DNA of 64,000 nt. It comes from Paraburkholderia guartelaensis. Lineage in GTDB: Bacteria > Pseudomonadota > Gammaproteobacteria > Burkholderiales > Burkholderiaceae. The notes beneath the pieces are model-generated. The model did not search any database. It saw nothing but the letters and a program-made list of their open reading frames with translations, and was not told the DNA's origin. Shown here in pieces: positions 52,807 through 62,395 of this stretch. The stretch's first letter is position 1. Every line of letters begins with the position of its first letter. The stretch is taken from NCBI RefSeq assembly GCF_004353905.1, contig NZ_SMOD01000029.1, positions 1-64,000 on the forward strand, given 5' to 3'. The translations under genes and the position numbers were made by a program.

Positions 52807-55800
52807 GATGCCTGTTCCGGCGTCTTGCCGGTCTCGTCAGTCTCGCTGCTGCGCACGCGGAACGCGGCCGCGTAAGCCGCGGGCAGGAAAAACAGCGTGA
52901 GCACGGTCGCAATCGTGATGCCGCCCATCAGCGCCGTCGCCATCGGTCCGAAGAAGTTCGACCGCAAGAGCGGAATGAGCGCGAGCACGGCGGCCGCGGC
53001 GGTCAGCATGATCGGCCGGAAGCGGCGTACCGTTGCACCCACCACGGCGTCGAAGCGCTTGTGTCCGCCGCGAATGTCCGTTTCGATCTGATCCACGAGA
53101 ATCACCGAGTTGCGCATGATGATCCCGAACATGGCGATCACGCCGAGCATGGCCACGAAGCCGAACGGCTGCCCGAACGCGAGCAGGGCGATCACCACGC
53201 CGATCAGACCGAGCGGCGCGGTCAGCACGACCATCAGCACGCGCGTGATGCTCTGCAGCTGGATCATGAGCAGCGTGAGCACGGCGATGGCGAGCACCGG
53301 CAACTGCGCGAAGATGGACGCTTGGCCCTTCGCGCTTTCCTCCACGGAGCCGCCCACCTCGATGTGGTAGCCGGGCGGCAGCGCGCGCTTGATCGACTCC
53401 AGTTTGCCGTCGAGCGCATGCGTGACGTCGATGCCCTGCGCGCCCGCTCGCACGTCCGATTGCACGGTGATCGTGGGCTGCCGGTCGCGCGACCAGATTA
53501 CGCCGTACTCCAGATCGTTGGCGAGATGCCCGAGCGCGCCGAGCGGCACCGGTCCGTTGGGCGTGGGCATGGCGAGCGTGAGCAGGCGCGCGGGATCGAC
53601 GCGCTCGGCCGCGGGCGAGCGCAGATCGACGCTGATGAGCTTGTCGCGCTCGCGAAACTGCGTGACGGTATAGCCCGAGTACGTCATCTGCAGGAAGTTG
53701 GCGATGTCCTGCGACGAGACATTGAGCGCGCGCGCCTTTTGCTGGTCGATCTGGAAGTGCAGTGAGCGTCCTGCCGGCTCGTCCCAGTCGAAACTGACGT
53801 TGTCGGTGCGCGGATCGGCGCGCATCGTCGCCGCCACCTTGTTCGCGATGTCGCGCACGGTCGGGATGTCGTCGCCGCTCACGCGGAACTGCACGGGGTA
53901 GCCGACCGGCGGCCCGTTCTCGAGCCGTGAGAGACGCGTGCGGATGGCCGGGAACTTGTCGCGCAGCATCGGTTCGAGCCAGCTTGCGAGCTTCTCGCGG
54001 TCTTCGACCGACTTCGTCGTGATCACGAACTGCGCGAAGTTGGGCTGCTGCAACTGCTGATCGAGCGGCAGATAGAAGCGCGGCGCGCCGGTGCCGACGA
54101 AATCGATGAAATGGTCGATCTCGGGGCGGCTCTTGATCGCCGCTTCGAGGCGCTTCGTCTGGCGCAGTGTTGCATCGATCGACGCGCTTTCGGGCAGGCG
54201 CACGTCCACGAGCAGTTCGGGCCGGTCGGAACTCGGGAAGAACTGCTGCGGCACGAGCTTGAAGCACGCAAGTGCGGCCACGAAAAGCACGATTGTCAGT
54301 ACGAGGACGATGGGATGGCGCTCGATGCACCAGCCGATCCAGCCGCGCAGGCGCCGATAGAAACGCGTGTCGTAGATGTCGTGCTCGTGATCCTCGCCAT
54401 GGGCGGCGTTCGCCGCATTCGGATCGGGCTTGCGCTCCGGCAGCAACCGGTAGCCCAGCAGCGGAATCAGCACGACGGCCGCGAACCACGAGGCGATCAG
54501 CGCGATCGCGGACACCTGGAAGATCGAGCGCGTGTACTCGCCGGTGCTCGACCGCGCGAGCACGATGGGCAGGAAGCCCGAAACGGTCACGAGCGTGCCG
54601 GTGAGCATCGGGAACGCGGTGCTGGTGTAGGCGAATGCGGCGGCGCGCGTGCGGTTCCAGCCCTGCGCGAGCTTCACCGCCATCATCTCGACGGAAATGA
54701 TGGCGTCGTCCACGAGCAGGCCGAGCGCAAGCACGAGCGTGCCGAGCGAAACCTTGTGCAGACCGATGCCGAAGAGGTACATCGCGAGCGAGGTGACGGC
54801 GAGCACGATCGGAATGGTGATGACCACCACCATGCCCGTGCGCACGCCGAGCGAGACGAGGCTCACGAGCAGCACGATGCCCACGGCCTCGGCCACGGCC
54901 TCGACGAAGTCGTCCACCGAGCGCGAGACCGCATCGGGCATGCTCGACACCTCGACGAGCTTCAGGCCCGCGGGAAGCTGCGCGCGCAACTGCTCGACGC
55001 GCGCATCGAGCGCCTTGCCGAGGCGGATCACGTCGCCGCCCGGCTGCATCGTGAGGCCGATGCCGAGCACTGCCTGGTCCTGGAAGCGCATCTGCGTGGC
55101 GAGCGGCTCGTCATAGCCGCGCCGGATCGTCGCGATGTCGCCCAGGCGGAATGTGCGGTCGTTTACGCGGATCAACGTATCGGCGATGGCGTTGAGGTCC
55201 TCGTACTGGCCGCTCGGGCGCACGAACACGCGGTCGTCGGCGGTCGTGAGCGTGCCCGCGGCGGAGACGCTGTTCTGCGCGCCGATCACCTGGCCGAGCT
55301 GCGTGGGCGAGATGCCGAGGCGCGTGAGCTGCGTGTTCGGAATCTCGATGTAGATGCGCTGCTGCGGATCGCCGAAATAATCGACCTTGCCAACGTCGGG
55401 CACGCGCAGCAGTTGCTCGCGCAGCTTGTCCGCGTAGTCGTGCAGTTGCGCGGGCGAAAAGCCGTCGCCCTCCAGCGCGTAGATGTTGGTGTAGACGTCG
55501 CCGAACTCGTCGTTGAAGAACGGCCCTTGCACGCCCTGAGGCAGCGTGTACGCGATGTCGCCAACCTTCTTGCGCACCTGGTACCAGGTCTCGCGCACTT
55601 CGCTTACGGGCGCGGAGTCCTTCATCGTGAAGAACACCAGCGATTCGCCGGGCCGCGAATAGCTGCGCAGAAAGTCGATATAAGGCGTTTCCTGAAGCTT
55701 GCGGCCGATGCGGGTCGTCACCTGGTCCTCGACCTGGCGAGCGCTCGCGCCGGGCCAGAAGGTCTGGATGACCATCACGCGGAACGTGAAGGGCGGATCT

Positions 55801-55958
55801 TCCGATTGCGCGAGACGCGTATACGCGAGCGCGCCGAAGATCGTTGCCAGCGCGACGAGAAAGGTGACGAGCGCCCGATGCCGCAGCGCCCACGCCGACA
55901 GGTTGAAGCGGCCCTCTTCGTGATCTGCGCCGGGACCCGAGTCCGTCGTCTGGCTCAT
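52803..55958 (-). CDS. RND family efflux pump, inner membrane transporter
   Basis: A 1051-residue AcrB/MexB-superfamily pump with about twelve transmembrane helices and two large periplasmic loops. It begins MSQTTDSGPGADHEEGRFNL and then LSAWALRHRALVTFLVALAT. TRLAQSEDPPFTFRVMVIQT marks a subgroup similar to TriC-type pumps rather than classical AcrB (my reading, not tested). The proton-relay aspartates sit in LGLLVDDAIISVEMMAV. The start at ATG 55958 overlaps the MFP stop; a far longer in-frame frame upstream is shadow. Expected substrates are drugs, biocides or solvents. Confidence 0.93.
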   Translation of the reverse strand: MSQTTDSGPGADHEEGRFNLSAWALRHRALVTFLVALATIFGALAYTRLAQSEDPPFTFRVMVIQTFWPGASARQVEDQVTTRIGRKLQETPYIDFLRSYSRPGESLVFFTMKDSAPVSEVRETWYQVRKKVGDIAYTLPQGVQGPFFNDEFGDVYTNIYALEGDGFSPAQLHDYADKLREQLLRVPDVGKVDYFGDPQQRIYIEIPNTQLTRLGISPTQLGQVIGAQNSVSAAGTLTTADDRVFVRPSGQYEDLNAIADTLIRVNDRTFRLGDIATIRRGYDEPLATQMRFQDQAVLGIGLTMQPGGDVIRLGKALDARVEQLRAQLPAGLKLVEVSSMPDAVSRSVDDFVEAVAEAVGIVLLVSLVSLGVRTGMVVVITIPIVLAVTSLAMYLFGIGLHKVSLGTLVLALGLLVDDAIISVEMMAVKLAQGWNRTRAAAFAYTSTAFPMLTGTLVTVSGFLPIVLARSSTGEYTRSIFQVSAIALIASWFAAVVLIPLLGYRLLPERKPDPNAANAAHGEDHEHDIYDTRFYRRLRGWIGWCIERHPIVLVLTIVLFVAALACFKLVPQQFFPSSDRPELLVDVRLPESASIDATLRQTKRLEAAIKSRPEIDHFIDFVGTGAPRFYLPLDQQLQQPNFAQFVITTKSVEDREKLASWLEPMLRDKFPAIRTRLSRLENGPPVGYPVQFRVSGDDIPTVRDIANKVAATMRADPRTDNVSFDWDEPAGRSLHFQIDQQKARALNVSSQDIANFLQMTYSGYTVTQFRERDKLISVDLRSPAAERVDPARLLTLAMPTPNGPVPLGALGHLANDLEYGVIWSRDRQPTITVQSDVRAGAQGIDVTHALDGKLESIKRALPPGYHIEVGGSVEESAKGQASIFAQLPVLAIAVLTLLMIQLQSITRVLMVVLTAPLGLIGVVIALLAFGQPFGFVAMLGVIAMFGIIMRNSVILVDQIETDIRGGHKRFDAVVGATVRRFRPIMLTAAAAVLALIPLLRSNFFGPMATALMGGITIATVLTLFFLPAAYAAAFRVRSSETDETGKTPEQAS

Positions 55959-57094
55959 GACGCGAAGTCCTCGGGATGCAGCGGCGCCACCGGCCGTACC
56001 TGCTCGCCCGCGTGGACCGTGTGGACGCCTTGCAGCACGATGCGCTCGCCGTCCTGCAATCCACCCGCCACGGTGATCGTGCGCGCGTCGTAGCGCGTGA
56101 CGCTCACGCGCCGCAGCTGCAGCACGTTGTCGGGCGTGTGGATGACCCAGATGGCGGGCGCTTGGCCGTCGTGGAAGAGCGCGGTGGCCGGCACCGTAAA
56201 CACGGCCGGCGCATTGGCCTCGCTCGGGGCCGCGAACGCCACGTTGGCGGTCATGCCGAGACGCACATCGGCATCGGGATGCTCGAGCGTTAGCTTCGCG
56301 CGCCACGTGCGGCTTTGTGGGTCCGCCGCGGCGGCGAGTTCGCGCAGGCGCGCCGTGTAGTGACGGCCGGGCAGGGCGCCGAGCGTCACCTGCGCGACGT
56401 CGCCGGTGTGCAGCGCCGCCACGGCGCGCTCGGGCAGGTCACACACCACATCGACGTCGCCGCTCCACGCGAGCTGGTAGACGGCCTGGCCGGCCTGCAC
56501 GTTCTGGCCGGTATCCGCGTTTTCGGCGGTGATGACGCCGGCGTGATCCGCGACGATCTGCGTGTAGCGCAACTGGTTCTTTGAGAGCGCAAGCTGCTGC
56601 TGCGCCTGATCGCGCTGGGCCGCGGCCGATGCGTAGGCATCCTGCGTTTGTTCGAGCTGCGCGCGGGCGATGAGATTGGCCGCAGACTGGGCCGTGTCGC
56701 GATCGAGCTGCTGCTTCGCGAAAACGAGGCGATGCTGCGCGGCGTCGAATTGGGCCTGCGCGCTTGCTGCGTTCTTTTCGAAGTCCGCCGGATCGAGCCG
56801 TGCGAGGGTCTGGCCGGGCTTGACGCTGTCGCCCAGGCGCACGCTGCGCTCGATGATCTTGCCGTTCACGCGAAACGACAGCGGCGTGGCGTTGCGCGCC
56901 TCGATATCGCCGGGGTAGACGGGGCTCACGCCGCCGCCGTCGGGATGCACGGTCATCGAGACGACCGGGCGCGGCTGCGGCGGCGCCTCCTTTTCCTTGC
57001 CGCAGGCAGCGAGCGCGGCAACACCGAGCACGAGAAGCACATTCGCGGTATGCCGCCGCCACGGCGCACTGAACTTACCGGTACCACTGCGCAT
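55955..57094 (-). CDS. RND efflux periplasmic adaptor (membrane fusion protein)
   Basis: A protein of about 379 residues. A hydrophobic N-terminus with lipobox (VLGVAALAACGKE) suggests a lipoprotein anchored to the inner membrane. Landmarks are YPGDIEARNATPLSFRVNGK (lipoyl half 1), RLDPADFEKNAASAQAQFDA into a long alpha-hairpin, and NQLRYTQIVADHAGVITAEN (lipoyl half 2), followed by beta-barrel and membrane-proximal parts. The ATG at 57094 is my choice; a GTG at 57154 is the longer alternative, and neither has a strong ribosome binding site. It is the first gene of the efflux operon, divergent from tetR. Confidence 0.9.
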   Translation of the reverse strand: MRSGTGKFSAPWRRHTANVLLVLGVAALAACGKEKEAPPQPRPVVSMTVHPDGGGVSPVYPGDIEARNATPLSFRVNGKIIERSVRLGDSVKPGQTLARLDPADFEKNAASAQAQFDAAQHRLVFAKQQLDRDTAQSAANLIARAQLEQTQDAYASAAAQRDQAQQQLALSKNQLRYTQIVADHAGVITAENADTGQNVQAGQAVYQLAWSGDVDVVCDLPERAVAALHTGDVAQVTLGALPGRHYTARLRELAAAADPQSRTWRAKLTLEHPDADVRLGMTANVAFAAPSEANAPAVFTVPATALFHDGQAPAIWVIHTPDNVLQLRRVSVTRYDARTITVAGGLQDGERIVLQGVHTVHAGEQVRPVAPLHPEDFAS

Positions 57095-57254
57095 CCTGCT
57101 CGATGCGCCACGACCGCAACGATTCACCTGGACCTCGATAGGCTGGGTGCGCACGCAGACCGCAATACCGCCAGACCGATAGCGCCGCCGTTGAGTCGCG
57201 GGCGCGGCGCGGCTCGCGCGCCGACCCGGACTTGGGATGATGAGTCGGATTCTA

Positions 57255-57268
57255 ATACAACCTTGTAT
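57255..57268. promoter_or_regulatory. TetR-type operator ATACAACCTTGTAT between tetR and efflux genes
   Basis: Six-base arms ATACAA and TTGTAT are perfectly inverted around CC. A TAGAAT -10-like hexamer for the minus-strand efflux operon abuts it (57253-57248). This is the expected place for a TetR dimer to shut off the pump genes and possibly its own. Confidence 0.65.
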
Positions 57269-57347
57269 CCGAGTGCGAAACTGAATCCGAGGAATGTTTC
57301 AGTGCTAGACTCGCGTCAATCCGTGACACATAACGACGCCCCACGCC

Positions 57348-57965
57348 ATGAAGCGCATTCGACTCACCCGCGAACAAAGCCGCGACCAGACGCGCGAGCG
57401 CCTGCTCGACGCTGCACAGGCCATGTTCATGAAAAAAGGGTTCGTAGGCGCGAGCGTCGAGGACATCGCGCACGCGGCGGGGTACACGCGCGGCGCGTTC
57501 TACTCGAATTTTTCCGGCAAGTCGGACCTGCTCGTGGAATTGCTGCGGCGCGATCACGAAGCCATGCAGACCGACCTGCGCGCCATCTTCGAGTCCGAGG
57601 TCTCGCGCGAGCAGATGGAGGCGCGCGTGCTGTCCTACTACAGCCGCATGCCGCAGGACAACAAGGTCTTCCTGCTGTGGGTGGAAGCCAAGCTGCTGGC
57701 CGCGCGCGACGCACGCTTTCGCACGCGCTTTAACGCGTTCATGAAGGAAAAGCGCGAGAGTCTTGCCGCGTATATCGAGGAATTTGCCGCGCGCCTCGGC
57801 ATGCCGGTGCCCTTCGACCCGGAATTGCTCGCGGTTGGCCTGATCGGGCTGTGCGACGGCGTGCAGTTTCTCGCCACTGCCGATCCGCAGCACGTCACGC
57901 CGCCGGTCGTCGAATCGGTACTGGGGACTTTTTTCGCGCGCGTCGTGTTCGGCCGCGACGCGTGA
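57348..57965 (+). CDS. TetR family transcriptional regulator of the efflux operon
   Basis: A 205-residue regulator. The N-terminal HTH is RERLLDAAQAMFMKKGFVGA then SVEDIAHAAGYTRGAFYSNF, very typical of TetR/AcrR proteins. A helical ligand-binding domain follows, ending VESVLGTFFARVVFGRDA. Divergent transcription from an RND operon with a palindrome between them is the standard arrangement for local repressors such as AcrR or TtgR. The inducer is unknown but is probably a pump substrate. Confidence 0.93.
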   Translation: MKRIRLTREQSRDQTRERLLDAAQAMFMKKGFVGASVEDIAHAAGYTRGAFYSNFSGKSDLLVELLRRDHEAMQTDLRAIFESEVSREQMEARVLSYYSRMPQDNKVFLLWVEAKLLAARDARFRTRFNAFMKEKRESLAAYIEEFAARLGMPVPFDPELLAVGLIGLCDGVQFLATADPQHVTPPVVESVLGTFFARVVFGRDA

Positions 57966-57999
57966 GTCCAGCGCGCAAGCAGCCCACTGCGGGCGTGCT

Positions 58000-58230
58000 T
58001 CAGGAGCCGAGGCCAGGGCCGTAGTTGCTGCCGATCAGCCGCGTAACGGACGCGACGTCGTGGTAGTCCTGCTCCGGCATGCCATCGAGGATCGCCAGCA
58101 CCTCGTTGCTGGCGCCAGCGTCGCGCGCGGCGTCCACGAGTTCGTCCTTGTTGGCGGGCCAATGCACTTCGCGCAGCACGTCGGCGAATTGCAGGTCGAT
58201 GGGTTCGTCAGGAATGCGAGAGGCTGACAT
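58000..58230 (-). CDS. DUF2795 family small protein
   Basis: A 76-residue protein with the DUF2795 pattern: LQFADVLREVHWPANKDELV followed by DAARDAGASNEVLAILDGMP and EQDYHDVASVTRLIG. Predicted helical and acidic, no signal peptide. Function is unknown; relatives are often found near stress genes. The ATG at 58230 yields the canonical N-terminus, and longer in-frame starts give Arg-rich shadow sequence. It is convergent with the TetR gene, 34 bases away. Confidence 0.85.
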   Translation of the reverse strand: MSASRIPDEPIDLQFADVLREVHWPANKDELVDAARDAGASNEVLAILDGMPEQDYHDVASVTRLIGSNYGPGLGS

Positions 58231-58473
58231 GCGTGGCGTCCTTTGCGCGGGCGGCCGGCGTTGGCGGTCCGCGTCGTCGTCTCGTTTGTTGTGCGGATTT
58301 TGTTCAGACTTTGTTCGCGCTTTGTTTGCATTGCAGCGCGCAGCGCTAGCGCCGCGCCACAAGCATACACAATCCGCCTCGCACGCCTTCGCGGCGTGCG
58401 CACGCGCTGCTCATTTGCCGCTCATGCGCCACTTTCTTTGCCGCTTGTTCGCAAACGGGAGTAACGGTTGGGC

Positions 58474-58746
58474 TCAGGTCTGCTCGTGCAGATCCGGGCT
58501 TAGCGTTTTGTCCAGCCGATGCGACTTGGGCAGCGTGAGGTACTCCCAGTGTTGCGGACCGTTTGCGGTTACAGGCACGTTGGGGGCGGGGGGCGCCACG
58601 GGGGCGTCGTAGGCGTGGGACTGTCCACTCGCGAGCGGGATGTGCGCGCTGGTCTGGGTGACCGGTGAGTCCTGCGCGGTGCGTACCGGAGCGGCGAAGC
58701 AAGACGCCGACAACAGCACGGTGGTCATCAGTGTCGAGGTTTTCAT
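58474..58746 (-). CDS. Small exported protein of unknown function
   Basis: A 90-residue protein with a signal peptide (MKTSTLMTTVLLSASCFAAP) and a short mature region rich in Pro, Ala, Ser and His (SGQSHAYDAPVAPPAPNVPV), ending HWEYLTLPKSHRLDKTLSPD. A cysteine in the signal (SASCFAAP) is a poor lipobox. AAGGAGG at good spacing before the ATG at 58746 supports translation. I do not recognise a family. It is not obviously linked to its neighbours. Confidence 0.65.
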   Translation of the reverse strand: MKTSTLMTTVLLSASCFAAPVRTAQDSPVTQTSAHIPLASGQSHAYDAPVAPPAPNVPVTANGPQHWEYLTLPKSHRLDKTLSPDLHEQT

Positions 58747-58993
58747 CGCTCGACCTCCTTTCTCATGCGGCCCATAGGTCGCAGCAAGCGCCGTACCGCA
58801 TCCGCCAGCGTGGGTGGCAGTGCAGGCAGCCGCGCCAGCCGGGGCGGCCCGGCGCGCCGCTACGCGAAGGCGCAACGAGCCGCCTGGACGGCTCATGTGC
58901 GCGAGGCGCATACGGAAATACCATGATGGCAGGAAATGAGCCGACACGTCTCGAACGCGCGTGCTTTTTTACCGGCGCCGCCGTTACGCGGGA

Positions 58994-60352
58994 TTAAAGC
59001 GAGGGCCCGCGCAGCGCCTCGAAACGCGTCCAGGGCCACGACGGGCGGTCGCGCATATAGCCGTTGAGCCAGTTCCATTGCGGATGGCGCTGCATGAATG
59101 CCTGGGCGTCGAACGGGCGGCCGCACGGATGGCCCCAGCGCGCCCAGAACGACAGATCGCGCGCCATTTCGCTGTCGACCACCTTGCCGTCGTTCGCGCC
59201 CCATGGGTTGAACGGCCCGTGGTCTGCGCCGCCGAAGCGCGCGTCGTCGAGTTCGAGATGGCCGCAGATCGTGCGCGAGCACGGGTTGTCGCTGCGCTCG
59301 AGGTAGACGTCGTGGTGGTCCGCGATCATCGCTTTCGCGAGTTCGGCGTCGATCGCGCCGCGATGCTCCTGCGCGAGTTGCATGAAGCGCAGGCGGCGCG
59401 CGCCATTGCGGCGCACGTCGGTGTAGTCGTCGGCTTCGCCGGTGCATTCCTGGTTGCGGATCTTGAGGTCCGTCGCCGCGTTGAAACCGCTGTAGAAGCC
59501 GTCTTTCGTGCTTTCGAAGCCTGCATGCTGCAGGCCCAGTTCATAGCGCGCGATCTCGCCCGTTTTGGTGTCGCCGAGCAGCCAGCTGTTCACGTAGCCC
59601 GCGTTGTTCGCCTGCGCGAACATCTCGCACCACTGCGCGATGCTCGACGCATACTGCGTCGCCCGGCGCGAGCGATAGAACTCGGGGGCGCCGTTCGCGC
59701 GGTAGCCGACGAAGTTCGAGATGGTCGTCTCCGTCACCATCAGGCCCGCGCCGTTGATCCAGAAGTCGGTGAGGCTCGAGATGCAGCCGGGCAGGCCCTG
59801 CATGAGGATGCGGTGCCCCGAGTCGGGCACGATATCGAACACGATGTTGAAGGCGTCGCCGGCCGCGTAGCGGTCCCACGAGTTGTGCGCCATGACGATG
59901 CGGCCGTCGCGCGTCGCGCTGCCCGTGGCGATGAAGGCGCTGCAGTGGTGGCCCCGCCGCCCGCGCCACGGGCGCACGGCGCCTTGCCCCTGTGCCCCCT
60001 GCTGCGCTGCGGCATGAACCGGCCACCAGCTCTGCAGCAGGTCCATGTAGCCGTTCCAGGCGAGCACTTCGGCGAACTTCAGACCGGCGCCGTCGGCGAT
60101 GCCCTGGATCTCGTCGGCGAATTCGGTGTCGAGGCGCGGCGCGAACTGCACGATCGCCGCGTTGACGAAGGTGTCGAAGTCCTCGCCTGTGTCCCATTTC
60201 GCGAGGTAGCGCGCGGTGCGAATCGCGTTGCGTATTTCGTTGGCGAGCAATTTGCCGTGCTGCTCGCCCCGGTCGTAGGGCTCGCCCTGCAAGTGCACGA
60301 ATATCCAGCCCGCGTGGTCGCGGCGTACGGCTTCGAGTGAGGGTTCGCTCAT
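58994..60352 (-). CDS. C45 peptidase/phospholipase B-like Ntn hydrolase
   Basis: A 452-residue protein resembling acyl-coenzyme A:6-aminopenicillanate acyltransferase-type (C45) and phospholipase B-like Ntn hydrolases. C137 in HHCSAFIATGS is the likely nucleophile exposed by self-cleavage. RIVMAHNSWDRYAAGDAFNI and GLPGCISSLTDFWINGAGLM followed by VTETTI are the shared core motifs. No signal peptide is seen, so it would act in the cytoplasm. The ATG at 60352 has GGAG six bases upstream. The substrate, probably an amide or ester, is unknown. Confidence 0.8.
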   Translation of the reverse strand: MSEPSLEAVRRDHAGWIFVHLQGEPYDRGEQHGKLLANEIRNAIRTARYLAKWDTGEDFDTFVNAAIVQFAPRLDTEFADEIQGIADGAGLKFAEVLAWNGYMDLLQSWWPVHAAAQQGAQGQGAVRPWRGRRGHHCSAFIATGSATRDGRIVMAHNSWDRYAAGDAFNIVFDIVPDSGHRILMQGLPGCISSLTDFWINGAGLMVTETTISNFVGYRANGAPEFYRSRRATQYASSIAQWCEMFAQANNAGYVNSWLLGDTKTGEIARYELGLQHAGFESTKDGFYSGFNAATDLKIRNQECTGEADDYTDVRRNGARRLRFMQLAQEHRGAIDAELAKAMIADHHDVYLERSDNPCSRTICGHLELDDARFGGADHGPFNPWGANDGKVVDSEMARDLSFWARWGHPCGRPFDAQAFMQRHPQWNWLNGYMRDRPSWPWTRFEALRGPSL

Positions 60353-60501
60353 CTTCGCTCCGGTCATCCCCCCGTCGATTCTCGCTGCCTTCTGCGCGCG
60401 CGTTCGTACGCAGGCGCACGGCATGGGCTGCGTAGCGCGTTTCCCTCTAGATTCTAGAAAATCCGTTGCGCTTTGCCACGCACCTCGCGCGCCGGCGAAG
60501 C

Positions 60502-62247
60502 CTACCGCTCCGCGTTCATGCGCTGATAGGCGTCGAGCAGCGAAGTCTTGTACACCACGCCCGCGAGCGTCGGCTCGCGCGTGCTTTCGACCACGGGCAG
60601 ACGCTCGCCCTGAAACGACATGAAGTGCTGCAGGCCGACGGCGAGCGGCATGTCGGGCGTGAGCACGTCGAACGTCGGCTTCAGGTAGTCGCGGGCGTGC
60701 TTGTTCGCGGTGTCGCGCTTTTGCAGCAGGTCCGACGTGATGTCGGCCAGCGCAACCGCGCCGAGAAAGCGCCCCGTCTCGTCGGTCACGTAGAGGTACT
60801 TGACCGGATATTCGAGGAACACGCGCGTCATCTCCTGCACCGTGGCGCTCTCCAGCACGACCGTCTGCGCGGGGCGCACCAGCTCGCGCATCTGCGTCAT
60901 GCGCAGGCGCATGCGTTCGGCTTCCTCGCGGTTGCGATGCAGCGTGATTTCGTACATCGACGCCTTGCCGATCGCGCGCGCGACGAAATACGCAACCACG
61001 CACGAGAGCATGAGCGGCAGCACCACCTGGTAGCTCAGCGTCATCTCGAAGATCATCAGGATCGCCATGAGCGGCGCCTGGGTCGCGCCCGCGAGGAACG
61101 CGCCCATGCCCACCATCGCGTAGGCGTACGACGCGGAGGTGCCGTCGGGCCAGAGCGCGTGCATGCCCTGGCCGAACAGGCAGCCGAGCACGGCGCCCAT
61201 GAAGAGCGTCGGCGTGAACACGCCGCCCACGGCGCCCGAGCCAACCGTCGCGGCCGTCGCGATGAGCTTGAAAACGAGCACCGTGGCGAGCGCGGTCCAG
61301 GTCCACGGCGAATGGAGGATGGAGTTCACGACGCTATAGCCGTTGCCCCACACCTCGGGCGTCCACACGGAAAGGATGCCGACCACGAGACCGCCGAGCG
61401 CGAGCCGCACGGGCAGCGGCGCGTTGATGCGGCCAAAGCCTTTTTTCGCGGTGGCCATCATCATGAGGAACTGCGGCGCGAGCGCGCCGCACAGCAGGCC
61501 GAGCGCCACGAAGAGCAGCACCTCGACACCCGTCACCGGCGGGAACACGGGCATCTCGTACGGCGGCTTGTAGCCCGCGAACTCGCGCATGGTGATGTTG
61601 GCGACCACGGAGGAAACGACGATCGGCCCGAAGCTTTCCATGACGATGGAGCCGAGCACGATTTCGGTCACGAAGAAGGCGCCGGCGATGGGCGCGTTGT
61701 ACGCCGAGGTGATACCGGCCGCCGCGCCGCACGCGACGAGCAGGCGCAGCCGCGACGGATCGAAGTGGACCCAGCGGCCGATCAGCGAGGCGGCGAGGGC
61801 GGCGAGCTGCACCATCGGGCCTTCACGGCCGATCGAGCCGCCGCTCGCGATCGTGAAGAGCGACGAGAGGCTGCGCCAGATGCTCGTGCCCACCGGCATG
61901 ACGCCGTCGCCGATCGCCACCGCCTCGATGTAGTCGGCGTGCATCGCCTTGCCGTTGCTGCTGGGCGCCTTGCGCCGCGCGAGCAGCAGCAGGCATCCCG
62001 CGATGAAGCCGCCTACGGCCGGCATCCAGATACGCCGGTGCCACGGCAGGTGGCGCGCCATCTCGACGAGGCTGCCTTCGCTGCCCGTGAAGAGCATTTG
62101 CACATGCGCGATGCCCTCGCGAAAGATCACGGTCGCAAACGCACCCGCCACGCCGACGATGACCGACCAGATCAGCATCGTATGGGCGTCGGACAGGCGA
62201 AAGAGATCGCGGGCGCGGGTGCGCAGTTTCAGCAGGAATGACAGCAC
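60502..62247 (-). CDS. ClC family chloride channel/antiporter with CBS domains
   Basis: A 581-residue protein. The membrane domain has more than ten hydrophobic segments. The selectivity-filter motif GSIGREGPMVQLAALAASLI is intact, with the partner motif AGITSAYNAPIAGAFFVTEI (residues after GREGP) and GAVGGVFTPTLFMGA. The C-terminal 130 residues hold two CBS domains (QTVVLESATVQEMTRVFLEY and FDVLTPDMPLAVGLQHFMSF), which in ClC proteins bind adenine nucleotides. Whether it is a channel or a proton-coupled exchanger cannot be decided here. ClcB-type bacterial proteins usually lack the CBS tail. Confidence 0.92.
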   Translation of the reverse strand: MLSFLLKLRTRARDLFRLSDAHTMLIWSVIVGVAGAFATVIFREGIAHVQMLFTGSEGSLVEMARHLPWHRRIWMPAVGGFIAGCLLLLARRKAPSSNGKAMHADYIEAVAIGDGVMPVGTSIWRSLSSLFTIASGGSIGREGPMVQLAALAASLIGRWVHFDPSRLRLLVACGAAAGITSAYNAPIAGAFFVTEIVLGSIVMESFGPIVVSSVVANITMREFAGYKPPYEMPVFPPVTGVEVLLFVALGLLCGALAPQFLMMMATAKKGFGRINAPLPVRLALGGLVVGILSVWTPEVWGNGYSVVNSILHSPWTWTALATVLVFKLIATAATVGSGAVGGVFTPTLFMGAVLGCLFGQGMHALWPDGTSASYAYAMVGMGAFLAGATQAPLMAILMIFEMTLSYQVVLPLMLSCVVAYFVARAIGKASMYEITLHRNREEAERMRLRMTQMRELVRPAQTVVLESATVQEMTRVFLEYPVKYLYVTDETGRFLGAVALADITSDLLQKRDTANKHARDYLKPTFDVLTPDMPLAVGLQHFMSFQGERLPVVESTREPTLAGVVYKTSLLDAYQRMNAER

Positions 62248-62395
62248 GGCGGGCAGGTCAGGTTACGGGTGAAAGAAAACCGCACGTGCGCGGGGCGCGA
62301 CGTGCGGCGGGAAGCATAACGGGTGCGCTGCGGCAATTGCGTGCCGCATGCACGAAACCAGGCGACTGCGGATACCTTCCACGGCCCGCGCGCGC

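Noticed and set aside
54111..56093. 660-codon plus-strand frame opposite the RND pump gene
   Set aside because: Antisense shadow of the RND coding sequence, with the same Arg/His/Ala bias as other shadows.
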